Assembly (NCBI GenBank): GCA_003427395.1
Contig: BFEA01000066.1
Coordinates: forward strand, 981,125-1,008,265
Direction of reading: 5' to 3'
Source: Chara braunii
Lineage: Eukaryota > Streptophyta > Charophyceae > Charales > Characeae
Length of the DNA stretch: 27,141 nt
Both the position numbers and the translations under genes were made by a program. Shown piece after piece: positions 1-8,191 of the stretch (positions are counted from its first letter, which is position 1; each line of letters opens with the position of its first letter). The notes under the pieces are model-generated. The model had not been told where the DNA came from. It ran no database searches and worked only from the letters and a program-made list of their open reading frames with translations.

Positions 1-97
1 GGTGGGGCACAAGTACGCGGTTCATCCATATGATCCTGGTCAGCCATTTGCAAATCTCCCGTGTGGTCTATGCCTTGCGGGGTTAAATGCAGTCCGG

Positions 98-862
98 CCT
101 CTTTCCTTTCTTGATCGGTAGAGCAAGGGTCGCTTAAAAGGGAAATAAACCGTGAGTCGGGGGAAGAGCGAGTGAGGGAGAGAAGATATGCGCGCGCAAG
201 AGCATGTGTGAGTGAGAGAGAGCGATTGCGCTGCAAGAGGGAGAACGAAGAGAGCAATAGGGTCGAAAGGAAAATGACGGATGGGCGGAAGAATTGTAGG
301 AGGATGGGCTTGTGACTAGGGGAAACGGGTCATCGCCAGTTCTTCCCTATCGATGCTTCACCTTGCTTTTCCCTCTTCTTTCAGCGATGGGCATAAGAAC
401 TCGAAACGATCCCATGAATCGATCATAGTTTGCCCAAAGATTCTTTTCCAGTTGTCATTGGTTGGAAATTGGGTGGTGCAGTGAACTGCAGACTTGAAAA
501 TGGTCCATGTACCTCTGCATGATTGTACTCAGGATCACCCATGATCATCATCAATGTTCAGTTGCAGTGTTGGGGTTGAACGTACCCAAGGGGCAGATGT
601 GAACTGATCACACAAACGAACGATGCGAAACCTGGGAATATGAGTTGCTAGCAAAGTTATTCTCTAACTCTTAGAGGTACTTCTGAACGGTCGCGTAAAC
701 AGCAGACGAAATAACGCTCGTCATTTCTTTTTGAAAGCTGTCCTCTGAAGAAGATCGGACGTCAAACTCGTAAGAGGAACTTGGAATCACGCGAAGTGAT
801 CACTGCAGTCTTCCAGTTGATTTTGCATAAACAGTCCAGTAAAATTATGAACCCAGCCATGG
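98..862. repeat. Left copy of a ~765-bp dispersed direct repeat
   Basis: This stretch is repeated in the same orientation at 23044-23838. In a 129-base sample (423-551 against 23370-23498) I count 10 differences and no gaps. The right copy carries a 30-base insertion relative to this one, placed near 698. The interior holds a purine-rich GAGA/GTGA tract (about 145-250). The copy does not start with TG or end with CA. It is not followed by a recognisable primer-binding site, and the right copy is not preceded by a polypurine tract. It is therefore a dispersed repeat or an old segmental duplication, not a clear LTR. No convincing coding sequence is present. Bases 1-97 are unique within the window and unidentified. 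Confidence 0.85.
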
Positions 863-1936
863 TAATCATGCAAGGATAGGTGCTCTGATCACCATTGGCC
901 AACTTGATTGGCTCCGGGAATGATTTAATCATTTATTCCAGTTTAGAGTCCCCTGAGACTGAATTGAAGACAATGAGTAGATTGCTCAGCAGGTTGATGG
1001 GAAAACGGAATTAGCCAATTATTCTTACGAGAAATTATTCAGATTATATTACTATCACTGCTATTATTTGTAATGAATTTGAATTGGCTCACCGCTTTGT
1101 CCATGGTGTGAGGGTCTCAAGCTAGAAGCAGTGGGGAAACCTTCTGAGTGACAAAATGATAGGCCACCGTTTTGAACTGCTTCGTGGGGAACAAACCAGG
1201 ACTTAACATCTGCAATTTGAGGGTGGGGGAAATTGGACTGTTGCATGTTAGTGCGAACTTATTAGGGGTTATGAGCTCGCTCCTGGGCAGAAAGAACTAT
1301 AACCCAAAGTCCATTCCCAAATGTGTCCTTGAAAAGCGTTCAATCTGATCTCCCTTGCTAGCGAACGAGAACCGCACTCTTCGGAAAAAGTCAGAATCTC
1401 TACCTCGTAACCAACGTGTGCTGAGACACTGCAATGATCACCCGTGCACCGAGTAATTTGTTGTCACTATGAAAGAGGGCGGAGCGCAGGCGTACCTTTG
1501 AAGACTCGTCCAATTCGAGGTTGCGGACATAGTCCTAATACTTCAACTGAGTTTTGTCAGTAATCTTGTTTTGGACAAACTGTGCGTTTGTCATTGAAAC
1601 TCAGGATGACTACCGCAGATCACAGGTCCGGCTCCATAAATTGAAAAGAGAGTTGGGATCCACGTACGATGGGAATGGATTAAAATCCCTAAACTGATGA
1701 ACTGACAAGTTTCACTTTATTTTTATTAATTTACTTATTCGTGCTCAAGATCGACGCTATTTCGACGACTTTGCGGAAGCTCTCTCACTAGATCTCCGGA
1801 GGGTTAAGAGAGGCAACGCAAAATCCTGACACCCTGCTGGTCGTTGAGGACCTCGGAAGCGGGCGCAGCGAGCGACAGGCGCTGTTGCCCTTGGCTTCAG
1901 CGAACAGCAGGCGATCCCTCCCTGGGTTTCCTCACA
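863..1936. other. Unidentified intergenic sequence ending in a probable LTR 3' end
   Basis: I see no convincing gene here. The last part (about 1740-1936) is GC-rich and ends with CA two to four bases before a tRNA-Asp primer-binding site, so it is probably the 3' part of an LTR. The LTR start could not be located and no second copy lies in the window. Short frames here, including one on the minus strand at 1064-1246 and another at 1757-1993, show no recognisable family. Confidence 0.4.
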
Positions 1937-1940
1937 ACTT

Positions 1941-1958
1941 TGGCACCGTTGCCGGGGA
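1941..1958 (+). promoter_or_regulatory. Primer-binding site complementary to tRNA-Asp (LTR retrotransposon remnant)
   Basis: The 18 bases TGGCACCGTTGCCGGGGA match the complement of the 3' end of plant tRNA-Asp, including its CCA, at 17 positions; the usual form has TGGCGCC. This site is typical of Athila and related Ty3/gypsy elements. It sits four bases after a CA dinucleotide that could end the LTR (1935-1936) and is followed by a T-rich tract (2049-2100), as in the 5' leader of such elements. The site implies a plus-strand element whose interior should run rightwards. Mitochondrial-type sequence begins within several hundred bases, so the element is truncated or interrupted. It is not a tRNA gene, because no acceptor, D or anticodon arm accompanies it. 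Confidence 0.6.
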
Positions 1959-2109
1959 GGGGACAACACCCCCCAGGCCTCGGCCTCCCCCAATCAAACG
2001 GGGGTGCGCACGTTAATTAGCCACGTGCTAATTAGCCTGATTGGCCGACTTTTTTTATTAATTTTGTATTTTTTATTATTTTAATTGATTAGTTTTTTTA
2101 AGATAACTC

Positions 2110-2148
2110 TTGATCCCAACGTTTTCGCGTTAGTCGCCCCCGGATCAA
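2110..2148. other. Stem-loop containing the recurring GATCCCAACG motif
   Basis: TTGATCC at 2110-2116 pairs perfectly with GGATCAA at 2142-2148. Inside, AACG (2118-2121) can pair with CGTT just downstream. The ten-base core GATCCCAACG recurs at 6210-6219 and, with one change, at 3838-3847. It may lie within the same leader or insertion as its neighbours; its function is unknown. Confidence 0.35.
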
Positions 2149-2369
2149 AGTTCGTCCTTGTAGCGAAACGAATTTTTTGAGACCTTTTGGGATAATTTCT
2201 AAAGGCTACGATATGAGAAAAGTAATTTTCAAAATTTTCTTTATTTTCAAAAAAAAATAAAAAAAATTATCTTTTTCGTTTTATTTTCATTACGGGAAAT
2301 TGGTAGGGAATTTGGGGAAGCCCGCTTGAGACAAAGTTGCTCGGTTTACCCCGACATTTGAGACCTTGT

Positions 2370-2562
2370 TCAGGGAAAACGGGTTTCGTTTGTAGAAAAG
2401 GCAGACCCCAACAAAAACAAAATTTGATAAATAAATAAGGGAATTGTCAATTTCTTTGTTAGTTTATTTAAATTAAAAGGGACAATTCCTTGCGGACATC
2501 TGCAACGTCCCACTTGACTACGCCAAAGTGGGCAATTCATTCGGTGACTTGCACGGTCGCCC
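2370..2562 (-). pseudogene. 5' part of the mitochondrial rps3 group II intron (i74 position), nuclear copy
   Basis: Directly after the 74-nt rps3 exon 1, read on the minus strand, the sequence starts GGGCGACCGTG. This is close to the GUGYG start of group II introns and matches what I know of the rps3 i74 intron start in plant mitochondria. The reading frame runs on by chance to 2370 through intron sequence, including a CGTAGTCAAGTGGGACG stretch. The left edge of the mitochondrial-derived segment is uncertain: it may continue towards 2104 or end near 2300, where composition becomes A/T-homopolymeric. No intron domain V or rps3 exon 2 was found, so the copy is partial. Confidence 0.55.
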
Positions 2563-2636
2563 TCACTAAACCAACAAGAATATGGACTACGATTCACATT
2601 GAGTCTGACTAAGATTGGATTGACTTTTTGTGCCAT
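2563..2636 (-). pseudogene. rps3: Mitochondrial rps3 exon 1 (ribosomal protein S3), nuclear insertion
   Basis: Read on the minus strand from the ATG at 2636, this encodes MAQKVNPILVRLNVNRS and ends in WF. It matches the N-terminus of plant mitochondrial ribosomal protein S3, a component of the small mitoribosomal subunit. The MAQKVNP start is like bryophyte and charophyte versions, whereas angiosperms usually have MARKGNP. The exon is exactly 74 nt long, the known position of the rps3 i74 intron, and intron-like sequence follows. Its start overlaps the rps19 stop by one base (TAATG), the mitochondrial gene order rps19-rps3. With only exon 1 present among nuclear retroelements, this is a nuclear mitochondrial DNA insertion (NUMT) rather than a working gene. 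Homopolymer runs nearby suggest decay. Confidence 0.75.
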
Positions 2637-2764
2637 TATTTGTTTGTCTTTTTTTGTTTCGTTTTTGTTTTCGAAGTTTTACGTGTAAAAGCAAATTCTA
2701 CAAATCTATGACCAACCATATCTTCAGTAATCTGTAAACCAAAAAAATATTTTCCATTATAGTA
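2636..2764 (-). pseudogene. rps19: Mitochondrial rps19 C-terminal fragment (ribosomal protein S19)
   Basis: The minus-strand frame ending at TAA (2638-2636) reads NGKYFFGLQITEDMVGHRF and continues into EFAFTRK and a lysine-rich tail. This matches the conserved S19 C-terminus (YNGK, ITE-MVGHK-GEF--TRK), a small-subunit ribosomal protein that sits next to rps3 in plant mitochondrial genomes. An in-frame TAA lies two codons before NGK (2765-2767), and the N-terminal S19 sequence (RS--KGPF) is not recognisable upstream. Sequence upstream to about 2890 may be a diverged or frameshifted N-terminal half, but I cannot show it. Together with rps3 exon 1 this is a small collinear piece of mitochondrial DNA. 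Confidence 0.7.
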
Positions 2765-3030
2765 TTATACCCAATTTTCTCGGTATTTCTTACCGTGAAA
2801 ACCAAGCCAAGTTTGATTCTCAGGGAAGTACTTATGCTTGATTCTTTGTCGACCCCAGCTAGGGTGTCTACGAAAGACCCATGCACGAAGTTGTTGAAAT
2901 ATACGGAAATCCATACGGTGAAAGATTGCAGAGCATTCCGAAGACTTTTTTTACTTTGGAACTCAAAGATCTACCACGAAAAATCTCCACGGTACGACGG
3001 GGTTTACAGTGTGCGTGCGGTCGCGCGCAA

Positions 3031-3107
3031 AACCCTAAACCCTAACAAAAGGAAACCCTAGACGGGAATATATATATATATATATTATACTCTATTAGGG
3101 TTTGATT
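3031..3107. repeat. Telobox motifs and a (TA)n tract
   Basis: AACCCTAAACCCTAAC at 3031-3046 is about two units of the plant telomere repeat. A further AAACCCTAG lies at 3053-3061, and an inverted TTAGGGTTT follows near 3095-3103. Between the inverted motifs is a TA dinucleotide tract (3068-3087), so the segment can fold back. Such teloboxes occur in plant promoters and at interstitial telomere sites. No adjoining gene supports a promoter role. Confidence 0.5.
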
Positions 3108-3304
3108 TAATTTTAACAGTTGAACCGTGCAGCTTTGACGGAGAGACACCGAGACCAAAGTCGGGCGGTAAATCTTTAGAAAATTTTGGAATCTTCCGTC
3201 GGTAAAATCGATGGTGTATTTTTGCATACATAATTAAGTAAATGTTAACCAATAAAAGGAGAATAAATAAGAAAAAATATAAAAATTCAAAACTAGAGCG
3301 TCTA

Positions 3305-3365
3305 CCGAGTTTTGCGAGGGTACAAGGGCCGCAAAAATCTGGGACGAGGTCCCAAGGAAACTCGG
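3305..3365. other. Possible three-way-junction RNA or DNA structure
   Basis: CCGAGTTT (3305-3312) is the exact inverse complement of AAACTCGG (3358-3365). Enclosed are a hairpin formed by TTTGC and GCAAA (about 3311-3335) and a perfect hairpin TGGGAC-GAG-GTCCCA (about 3339-3353). The first hairpin shares a few bases with the closing stem, so one of them must shorten. It does not fit a tRNA. It could belong to an organellar intron remnant or be coincidental. Confidence 0.3.
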
Positions 3366-3459
3366 GGCTTATTTCACGAGATATACACGCAAAGAGGGGA
3401 GAATTATTTTGAATTTTACTATTAAAATCTGGTAAAATTTTAAATAAATATCTAAGAAC

Positions 3460-3742
3460 CTAGGCTACCAGCCGGGCTGCCCGGGTCCCGGGTGGCCAGC
3501 CCGTGCAAGGACCAAGGCCGGTCCCAGCAAAAAAAAAAAAAAAAAAGAACAATCCAAAAAATCCGAAAAAAATCGATGTTATGCAAAAAAATAAACTGAA
3601 CAACTTTTGCCCGAGGGTCACATCGAGATTCTTTACCAAATTTAAAAAAAAAAAAAAAATCAAAAATATTTTTATTACTTTTTTTTTTTTTTTTTTTTTG
3701 GCCCGGTCGGGCAAGTGAACCCGGACCACTCTGGTAGCCTAG
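3460..3742. mobile_element. Short terminal-inverted-repeat element with target duplication
   Basis: CTAGGCTACCAG at 3460-3471 is the exact inverse complement of CTGGTAGCCTAG at 3731-3742. Immediately outside lies a direct repeat, CTAAGAAC, at 3452-3459 and 3743-3750; a ninth base (C) also agrees if one terminal base is shared. This is the signature of a non-autonomous DNA transposon of about 283 bp. An 8-bp duplication fits hAT, and a 9-bp one fits Mutator-like elements. Inside are GC-rich arms followed by A-runs (3530-3546, 3644-3659) and a T-run (3679-3699), a symmetric tail-to-tail design. The right arm on the minus strand contains GGGTTCACTTGCCC, loosely like a pol III B box, so fused SINE-like units are an alternative. 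Confidence 0.6.
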
Positions 3743-3820
3743 CTAAGAACCCAATAAAAATTAATTTGATAATTGCCCTCTGACTTAATTCTTATTTTCC
3801 TCCGTCGGCCTCATTTTAAG

Positions 3821-3877
3821 GATTCGTCCCGAACCCCATCCCAACGGGGGATGGGAAACGCTGCCGAAATTTTCATA
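3821..3877. repeat. First copy of a ~57-bp sequence repeated at 6194-6250
   Basis: GTCCCGAACC followed by a CCATCCCAACGGGGG-type core and then GCTGCCGAAATTTTC matches 6194-6250 (TTGTCCCGAACCCGATCCCA, then ACGTTGCCGAATTTTTT) at roughly four bases in five. In this copy CCCATCC and GGATGGG form a perfect 7-bp stem around CAACGGG. It is likely a fragment of a dispersed element leader or end. No gene is seen between 3752 and 4017. Confidence 0.45.
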
Positions 3878-4017
3878 ATTTCCTAAAAATCATTTCCACC
3901 ACCTTTAAACCCTACAAATTTGGTAAACCTCGACATATACTAACCTTTAGAAGATATAAATTAAGAAAGGAAATTTTTTTCGACCAAATCTATTTTTATT
4001 TAATCTACATTGCCTAG

Positions 4018-4395
4018 AGTACACGTATGGGCCCTTTCCGTACGAAACATACAGGTAATATCTGTACGGGAAATGTACGGGAACCTGTACGTCTTGTACG
4101 CCCCAGTACGAAAAAAGAAAAAAAAAAAAAAAATCATCAAAAGAATCCAAAAGAAACTATGCGATGCAACAACCCAAGACAAGCAACATTTGGATGAGTA
4201 TTATCTCCAGATTCTTAGTACAATTTGAGAAAAAAAATAAAAACAATATCGAAATTAAAAAAGAAGAAAAAAAAAAAAAAACTTCGTACGGGGCCCTTAG
4301 CGTAGGAGAAAGAAAAAAAAAACTCGTACAGGGCCCTTAGCGTACGAGTACAAGAATACGAACCCGTACTCGTACGAGGGTGCGTACAAGTCGTA
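4018..4395. repeat. GTAC/CGTA-rich repeat block with poly(A) tracts
   Basis: A module GGGCCCTT--CGTA-G occurs three times in direct orientation (4029-4044, 4291-4306, 4331-4346), each beside CGTA or GTAC words. TACGTCTTGTACGCCCC near 4088-4104 is matched inversely by 4370-4395 (about 20 of 24 bases across 4088-4111). A-runs lie after the left cluster (about 4112-4134) and before each right-hand module (4268-4281, 4312-4322). The density of GTAC and CGTA is far above that of the surrounding AT-rich DNA. Frames translated here are lysine or phenylalanine runs from the homopolymers, not genes. Confidence 0.5.
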
Positions 4396-5180
4396 TTTAA
4401 AAATTATAAGAAAAATCACAATAAGAGGTAAAAAAGATTGACAGAATATATCGGCCTTACGGTAAGATTTGTTTTGTCGAATTAAAGGATTCAAAATAAA
4501 AAAGAAGAATTTACCCTAATTAAATCTAATTTTAATGAATTAATTACTAAAAATATTTTAAAAAATCGAAACAAAAGGTAAAAAAGAGTTTTACGTTTAC
4601 TTTGAGCTTCTTTTACTTTTTTTTTTTTTTTTTTTTTGGTTAGTCTTTTTTCTTTCTTATAAAAGTTCGGAACCAGGCCAAGCGTCCCTCACAAAATTAG
4701 GTGGGGCCCTCGGCGGGCAAGGCATCATTGGCCAAGCACATTGAGGGTGAGCTTCTTTTACATTTGAACTTATTTCCCCTGGGTACTGGGGACATAAAAG
4801 CTGACTATTTTGCCTCTATTCTGATTTTAATCAATTAAATCTCTAAAAATTCCTCAAAAATCAATTTGTGTCCTTAAACCACCAGTACCTTGCCCAACCA
4901 AACTTTTGACACCTCCTGAATTCATGGAAGCCGTAGGCAGGCCTAGTAGAGGCTCAGTACAGCCTCAACACATGCGTGGTGGTCGCTCGTTTTGAAAATG
5001 GAAACGGGCGACCAAAGAAACCCGAAAAATAAAGAAGAGAAAAAAAAGAACCCCCCAAAAAAAGAAAAAAAAAAAGAAGAGAGAGAACAAACAAAAATTG
5101 TCGCCTCTCAAAACGGTGCGAGTGGGGGGCTATTCCTCTCAGACCGGCGTGAGTTCTGGCACGTGCCAGACTCAATTCTC
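4396..5180. other. AT-rich intergenic sequence with poly(A) and poly(T) tracts
   Basis: No gene is visible. The region includes a long T-run near 4618-4637, a purine tract with A-runs at 5030-5090, a perfect hairpin GAGGCT-CAGTAC-AGCCTC near 4951-4968, and a second hairpin near 4981-5013 (GGTCGCTCGTTTT against AAACGGGCGACC). These could be remnants of several short retroposons, but boundaries cannot be set. Confidence 0.4.
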
Positions 5181-5248
5181 AGGGTCTCGCTCCGCTACTC
5201 ACCACATGCACAAAGAGAAACAATATGTGCATCTTTCTAGGTCTTAGG

Positions 5249-5347
5249 GGAAGATTCATTCTCATTTGTACATTTGGTGAGTAGTGGAGCTAACCCCTCA
5301 TCCTCGCTGCACTACTTCCTGAACTGCAGAATGAGAATGAATCTTCC
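5249..5347. repeat. Long hairpin with an 18-bp perfect stem
   Basis: GGAAGATTCATTCTCATT at 5249-5266 is the exact inverse complement of 5330-5347. Further in, AGTAGTGGAGC (5280-5290) pairs with GCTGCACTACT (5306-5316) with one mismatch, leaving a loop of about 15 nt. The fold resembles a plant microRNA precursor or a tiny foldback transposon. Related pieces lie nearby: GCTCCGCTACTCAC, inverted, at 5189-5202, and GGTGAGTGTTGGAGC, direct, at about 5466-5480. So this is a small local family rather than a single chance palindrome. Confidence 0.45.
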
Positions 5348-6020
5348 GCTACAACGTGGAAACAAAAACCATCTTTAAAAAAAAATGAAAAATTGTCCCA
5401 AAAAAAAAAGAAAAAGAAAGAAAAGAAACATCCACTGCCATATTTTTTTGTCTTTTCCGTTTGCTGGTGAGTGTTGGAGCGATGCCCTTCGTCCTACAAG
5501 ATTTGCAGGGGCCATGCTGCACTAGTTTCGGAATTACCAAAATGGGAGCGCATTTTACACTGGAACACGGAAGGATACACAGAAGATCAACATGGTCCTG
5601 CTCAGGAATGGTGATTTCTGGCAATAGTGCCGTTCACGGCTCTCTGACGATGAGCCCGCCATTCGTGCCTTCGCCTGCTCCTCTGTTAGTAGCAGCCGCC
5701 CTATGGGGGGGGGGGGAATGTTGGACATAAAAAGGAAGAACAAAAAAAAAAAAAAAAAAAAAAAAAAAAACAAGGGAGGAGAGAAAAATCAAAATAACCA
5801 GCACAAAAGTACCGGTCGCCAGCATTGGAGGACCGGTTGCCCCCATATCACGACCGCTCACCAGTTGCATTCCCATATGACAAAGAGGCTCGGTAGCTTG
5901 CCAAAAACAAGGTTCGGGAGGGCTGCTTCGGGGGTACTGGTGGTTTAAAAATTAAAGAACGGGCAGAACCAGGTCGTATACTAAGTTTCTGACTAAGGGA
6001 TAGACTCTACTGGTCACAGG
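5348..6020. other. Intergenic sequence with poly(G) and poly(A) tracts
   Basis: No convincing gene is present. The segment 5460-5540 is a diverged relative of the 5275-5320 hairpin arm. A G-run (about 5705-5716) is followed by a 29-base A-run (5742-5770), which could mark the 3' end of a plus-strand retroposon, but no target duplication was found. ACCGGTCGCC and ACCGGTTGCC recur at 5811-5841. Confidence 0.35.
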
Positions 6021-6024
6021 AGCG

Positions 6025-6141
6025 CGTGTGGGAGGGAGAGATCGAATTCCCTCAAATAGAGCCCGTGCCTTATATTCGAGGGAATCCGAAGAAAGGCATA
6101 TAGGCTCCGTTTGGGCCCGGAATTCGATGCCTCCCACGTTT
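6025..6141. mobile_element. Foldback or MITE-like element
   Basis: ATCGAATTCC at 6041-6050 is the exact inverse complement of GGAATTCGAT at 6119-6128. Pairing continues outward through GTGGGAGG against CCTCCCAC and inward through CTCAAATAGAGCC against GGCTCCGTTTGGG with mismatches, so nearly the whole ~117 bp folds on itself. Inside, ATTCCCTCAAAT (6046-6057) and ATTCGAGGGAAT (6074-6085) give an alternative hairpin. The GGCTCCGTTTGG word resembles ends of Tourist/Harbinger-type MITEs. No clear target duplication was identified. Confidence 0.4.
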
Positions 6142-6193
6142 AGGGTAGCTTTAGGCTCTATTCTGGTACTTCTGTAGGCAGTTATCTTCTAGG

Positions 6194-6250
6194 GACTTGT
6201 CCCGAACCCGATCCCAACGGGGGGAGGGTAGACGTTGCCGAATTTTTTCT
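6194..6250. repeat. Second copy of the ~57-bp sequence also at 3821-3877
   Basis: This copy lies about 50 bases before the first coding-like frame of the large gypsy element. It may therefore be part of that element's leader or of a fragment next to it. The core CCCGATCCCAACGGGGGGAG can form a weak stem. A splice-acceptor-like TTATCTTACAG follows at about 6268-6278. Confidence 0.4.
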
Positions 6251-6298
6251 AGGTTTTGGAGCTTCATTATCTTACAGACCTAAGAGGAGCTTAGATGG

Positions 6299-8187
6299 AT
6301 GTGGCTGCCCTCGACCGTCGAGGAATATGCGGTGGAGAGGTACCGGGTCAATGAGCCCCCATAACTTGTAGAGGGCGATCTAGTCGAGTTTACCCTGTCG
6401 TCACGACCCATGGATTGGCACGACGGGCAATACAGGTGGAGGTCAATACTCCTGTGGCCTCGCGCTTGGCTCTGGATGTTCCGGGGGCTAAAGACCAACC
6501 ATAACCCTCGAGGCCAGCACTTGGGGGAAACCGCATACGGGGAGGTGAAGGCCTACCTGTATCTGAGTCCCGAGGTGGCTAAGAAGGCCGCTCTGACTCT
6601 CGTGACCTGGGGGGCCTGTGGGATCATTGGTTGGGTGGAGCGGTATCTCCAGGAGGAGATAGCAGCCTTTAGGCTCAAGGAGGAGTAGAACACAGAGATT
6701 TCCCAACATGCCCCCCCCCCCATAGTTATCATAGCGGAGCTCCAGACCGTCCGAGACGGTTTTTTTCCATACTAGCGCTGCAGATGAGGGCGGTAGTCCC
6801 TTCATTTGTGGTATACGCCTTGTTTGGAAGGATGGGGCATTTGGTCGAGACCTACCTCACCGCGGAGGAGCTCGAGCATTTCTCGAGAGAGGACCTCGAC
6901 ACGCATTACATTTATTATTCGCTCGTGACGGCGGGACTGCGTTTGGGAGACGAGAGGGTACAACTCATAGAGTTGATTCGGTCAATAGCCCCTAACTCGT
7001 GTGGAGGTTGGAGAGAGAAGTCGTATGAGTGGAGACATCCCCCGCCGTCCTATGTGTGGGACTAACTGGACCGCGAGCTCCGGGCCGAGCCAGACTACAT
7101 TACGTCGATAGGCCAACTCTTCATGGATGACTGAGATTCGTGGTGGGGCGGCGATGCTCTCATAGCCCCCTACTAGCTGGCCCAGTACTACGAGAGCATA
7201 GGAGCACAGGGGTATGCCCTAGAGATAGAGGCCCACGACGATGAGGATGCTTGGGAGCCTGACTGGGTAGCTACCGATGAGGAGGATTCCGATTCGGAGA
7301 TCGACGAGGTAGAGGAGGTGGATGACGCAAACGATGTTGAGGCCGGGTCGATCCAATTCCCGAGGCTAGTGGTCGGATTCAGGGCCTAGGGGCTTGGACG
7401 CGACAGGGCAGCTGGAGATTGGCCGGATGGAGAGATGAGTGACTCGAGCGTGTGGTGGGCATAACTGTTACAACGTGACTCTGATTCCTACAGGGCGAAG
7501 AGATTGATAAAGCCTAGGGAGACTGCCCTAGGATTTGATATCCCTCTCCCTGTGCGCTTAGACAAGGGCGAGAGGATGCCGATTAGGTACGAGGGAACGT
7601 GGCTAGCTGACGGTGTATTTTTGTGGACAGTGATCTTAGAGAATAGGGGAACGAGCAGTGGCCAACAGGTGGTGGCAATAGGACATCTTGTGTTTGGTAG
7701 ATCTCAAGACCTCGAGATAGGGCTAACGCTTGTTGGCGTTAGTAGAACTTGGCAGAAGTATGAAGCTTTAGCGAGGTCTATTGTGAGTCAGAGATTGGGT
7801 AGTTCGGTGGGAGGTAGTCAACCTCTAGTGCGCATAATATTTGGGCCCCCTAAACCGGATCTCTACCCTATAGAAGGTTGGAGGTGGACCTTGCCTACAT
7901 TCGTGATAGAGCAGGTGTATGGAGGCGTCGACAATCTAAGCAAAGTTGTTGACGACACACTATATGCCCTCGGATTGGGATTAGCGTCTCGGTTTAAGGA
8001 GGCCTACTTCGCCGTCTGTGCGAGGTGGGGACGCTTTGATTACGAGACAGTAAGAGAACTAATCGACACGACCTGCTGGGTGGATTGTCTGACGCCAATC
8101 GATCTGATTGCGTACTATCGAAGGCATGTAGAAGACAAGTACGTAGGGCTAGAGAAGTTGAGATATTTATACGAGAGCAATCAGTAG
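6299..8187 (+). pseudogene. ORF A, unidentified protein upstream of gag (decayed)
   Basis: Starting at ATG 6299 the frame encodes MWLPSTVEEYAVERY and continues with coding-like composition for about 630 codons. It is broken by TAA at 6362, TAG at 6686, a frameshift near the C- or T-runs (6709-6767), and stops at 7063, 7132, 7174, 7387 and 7462, then runs open to TAG at 8185. From 6784 to the end all pieces share one frame, so this was once a single protein. An acidic stretch (DEEDSDSEIDEVEEVDD) lies near 7276-7326. Tryptophan is frequent. I do not recognise the family. The following ORF B starts five bases after the stop. Gag-like, envelope-like or element-specific roles are all possible. Confidence 0.5.
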
Positions 8188-8191
8188 AAGC

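Noticed and set aside
423-551. A 42-codon minus-strand frame conserved in length in both repeat copies (also 23370-23498)
   Set aside because: Of ten base differences, eight change amino acids and two are silent, so there is no sign of selection on a protein.
1941-2013. A tRNA-Asp gene on the minus strand
   Set aside because: Only the last 18 bases match; no anticodon or D arm can be formed, so it is a primer-binding site.
3460-5876. Several 60-90-residue frames rich in Lys or Phe on both strands
   Set aside because: They are translations of poly(A) and poly(T) tracts with no family resemblance.
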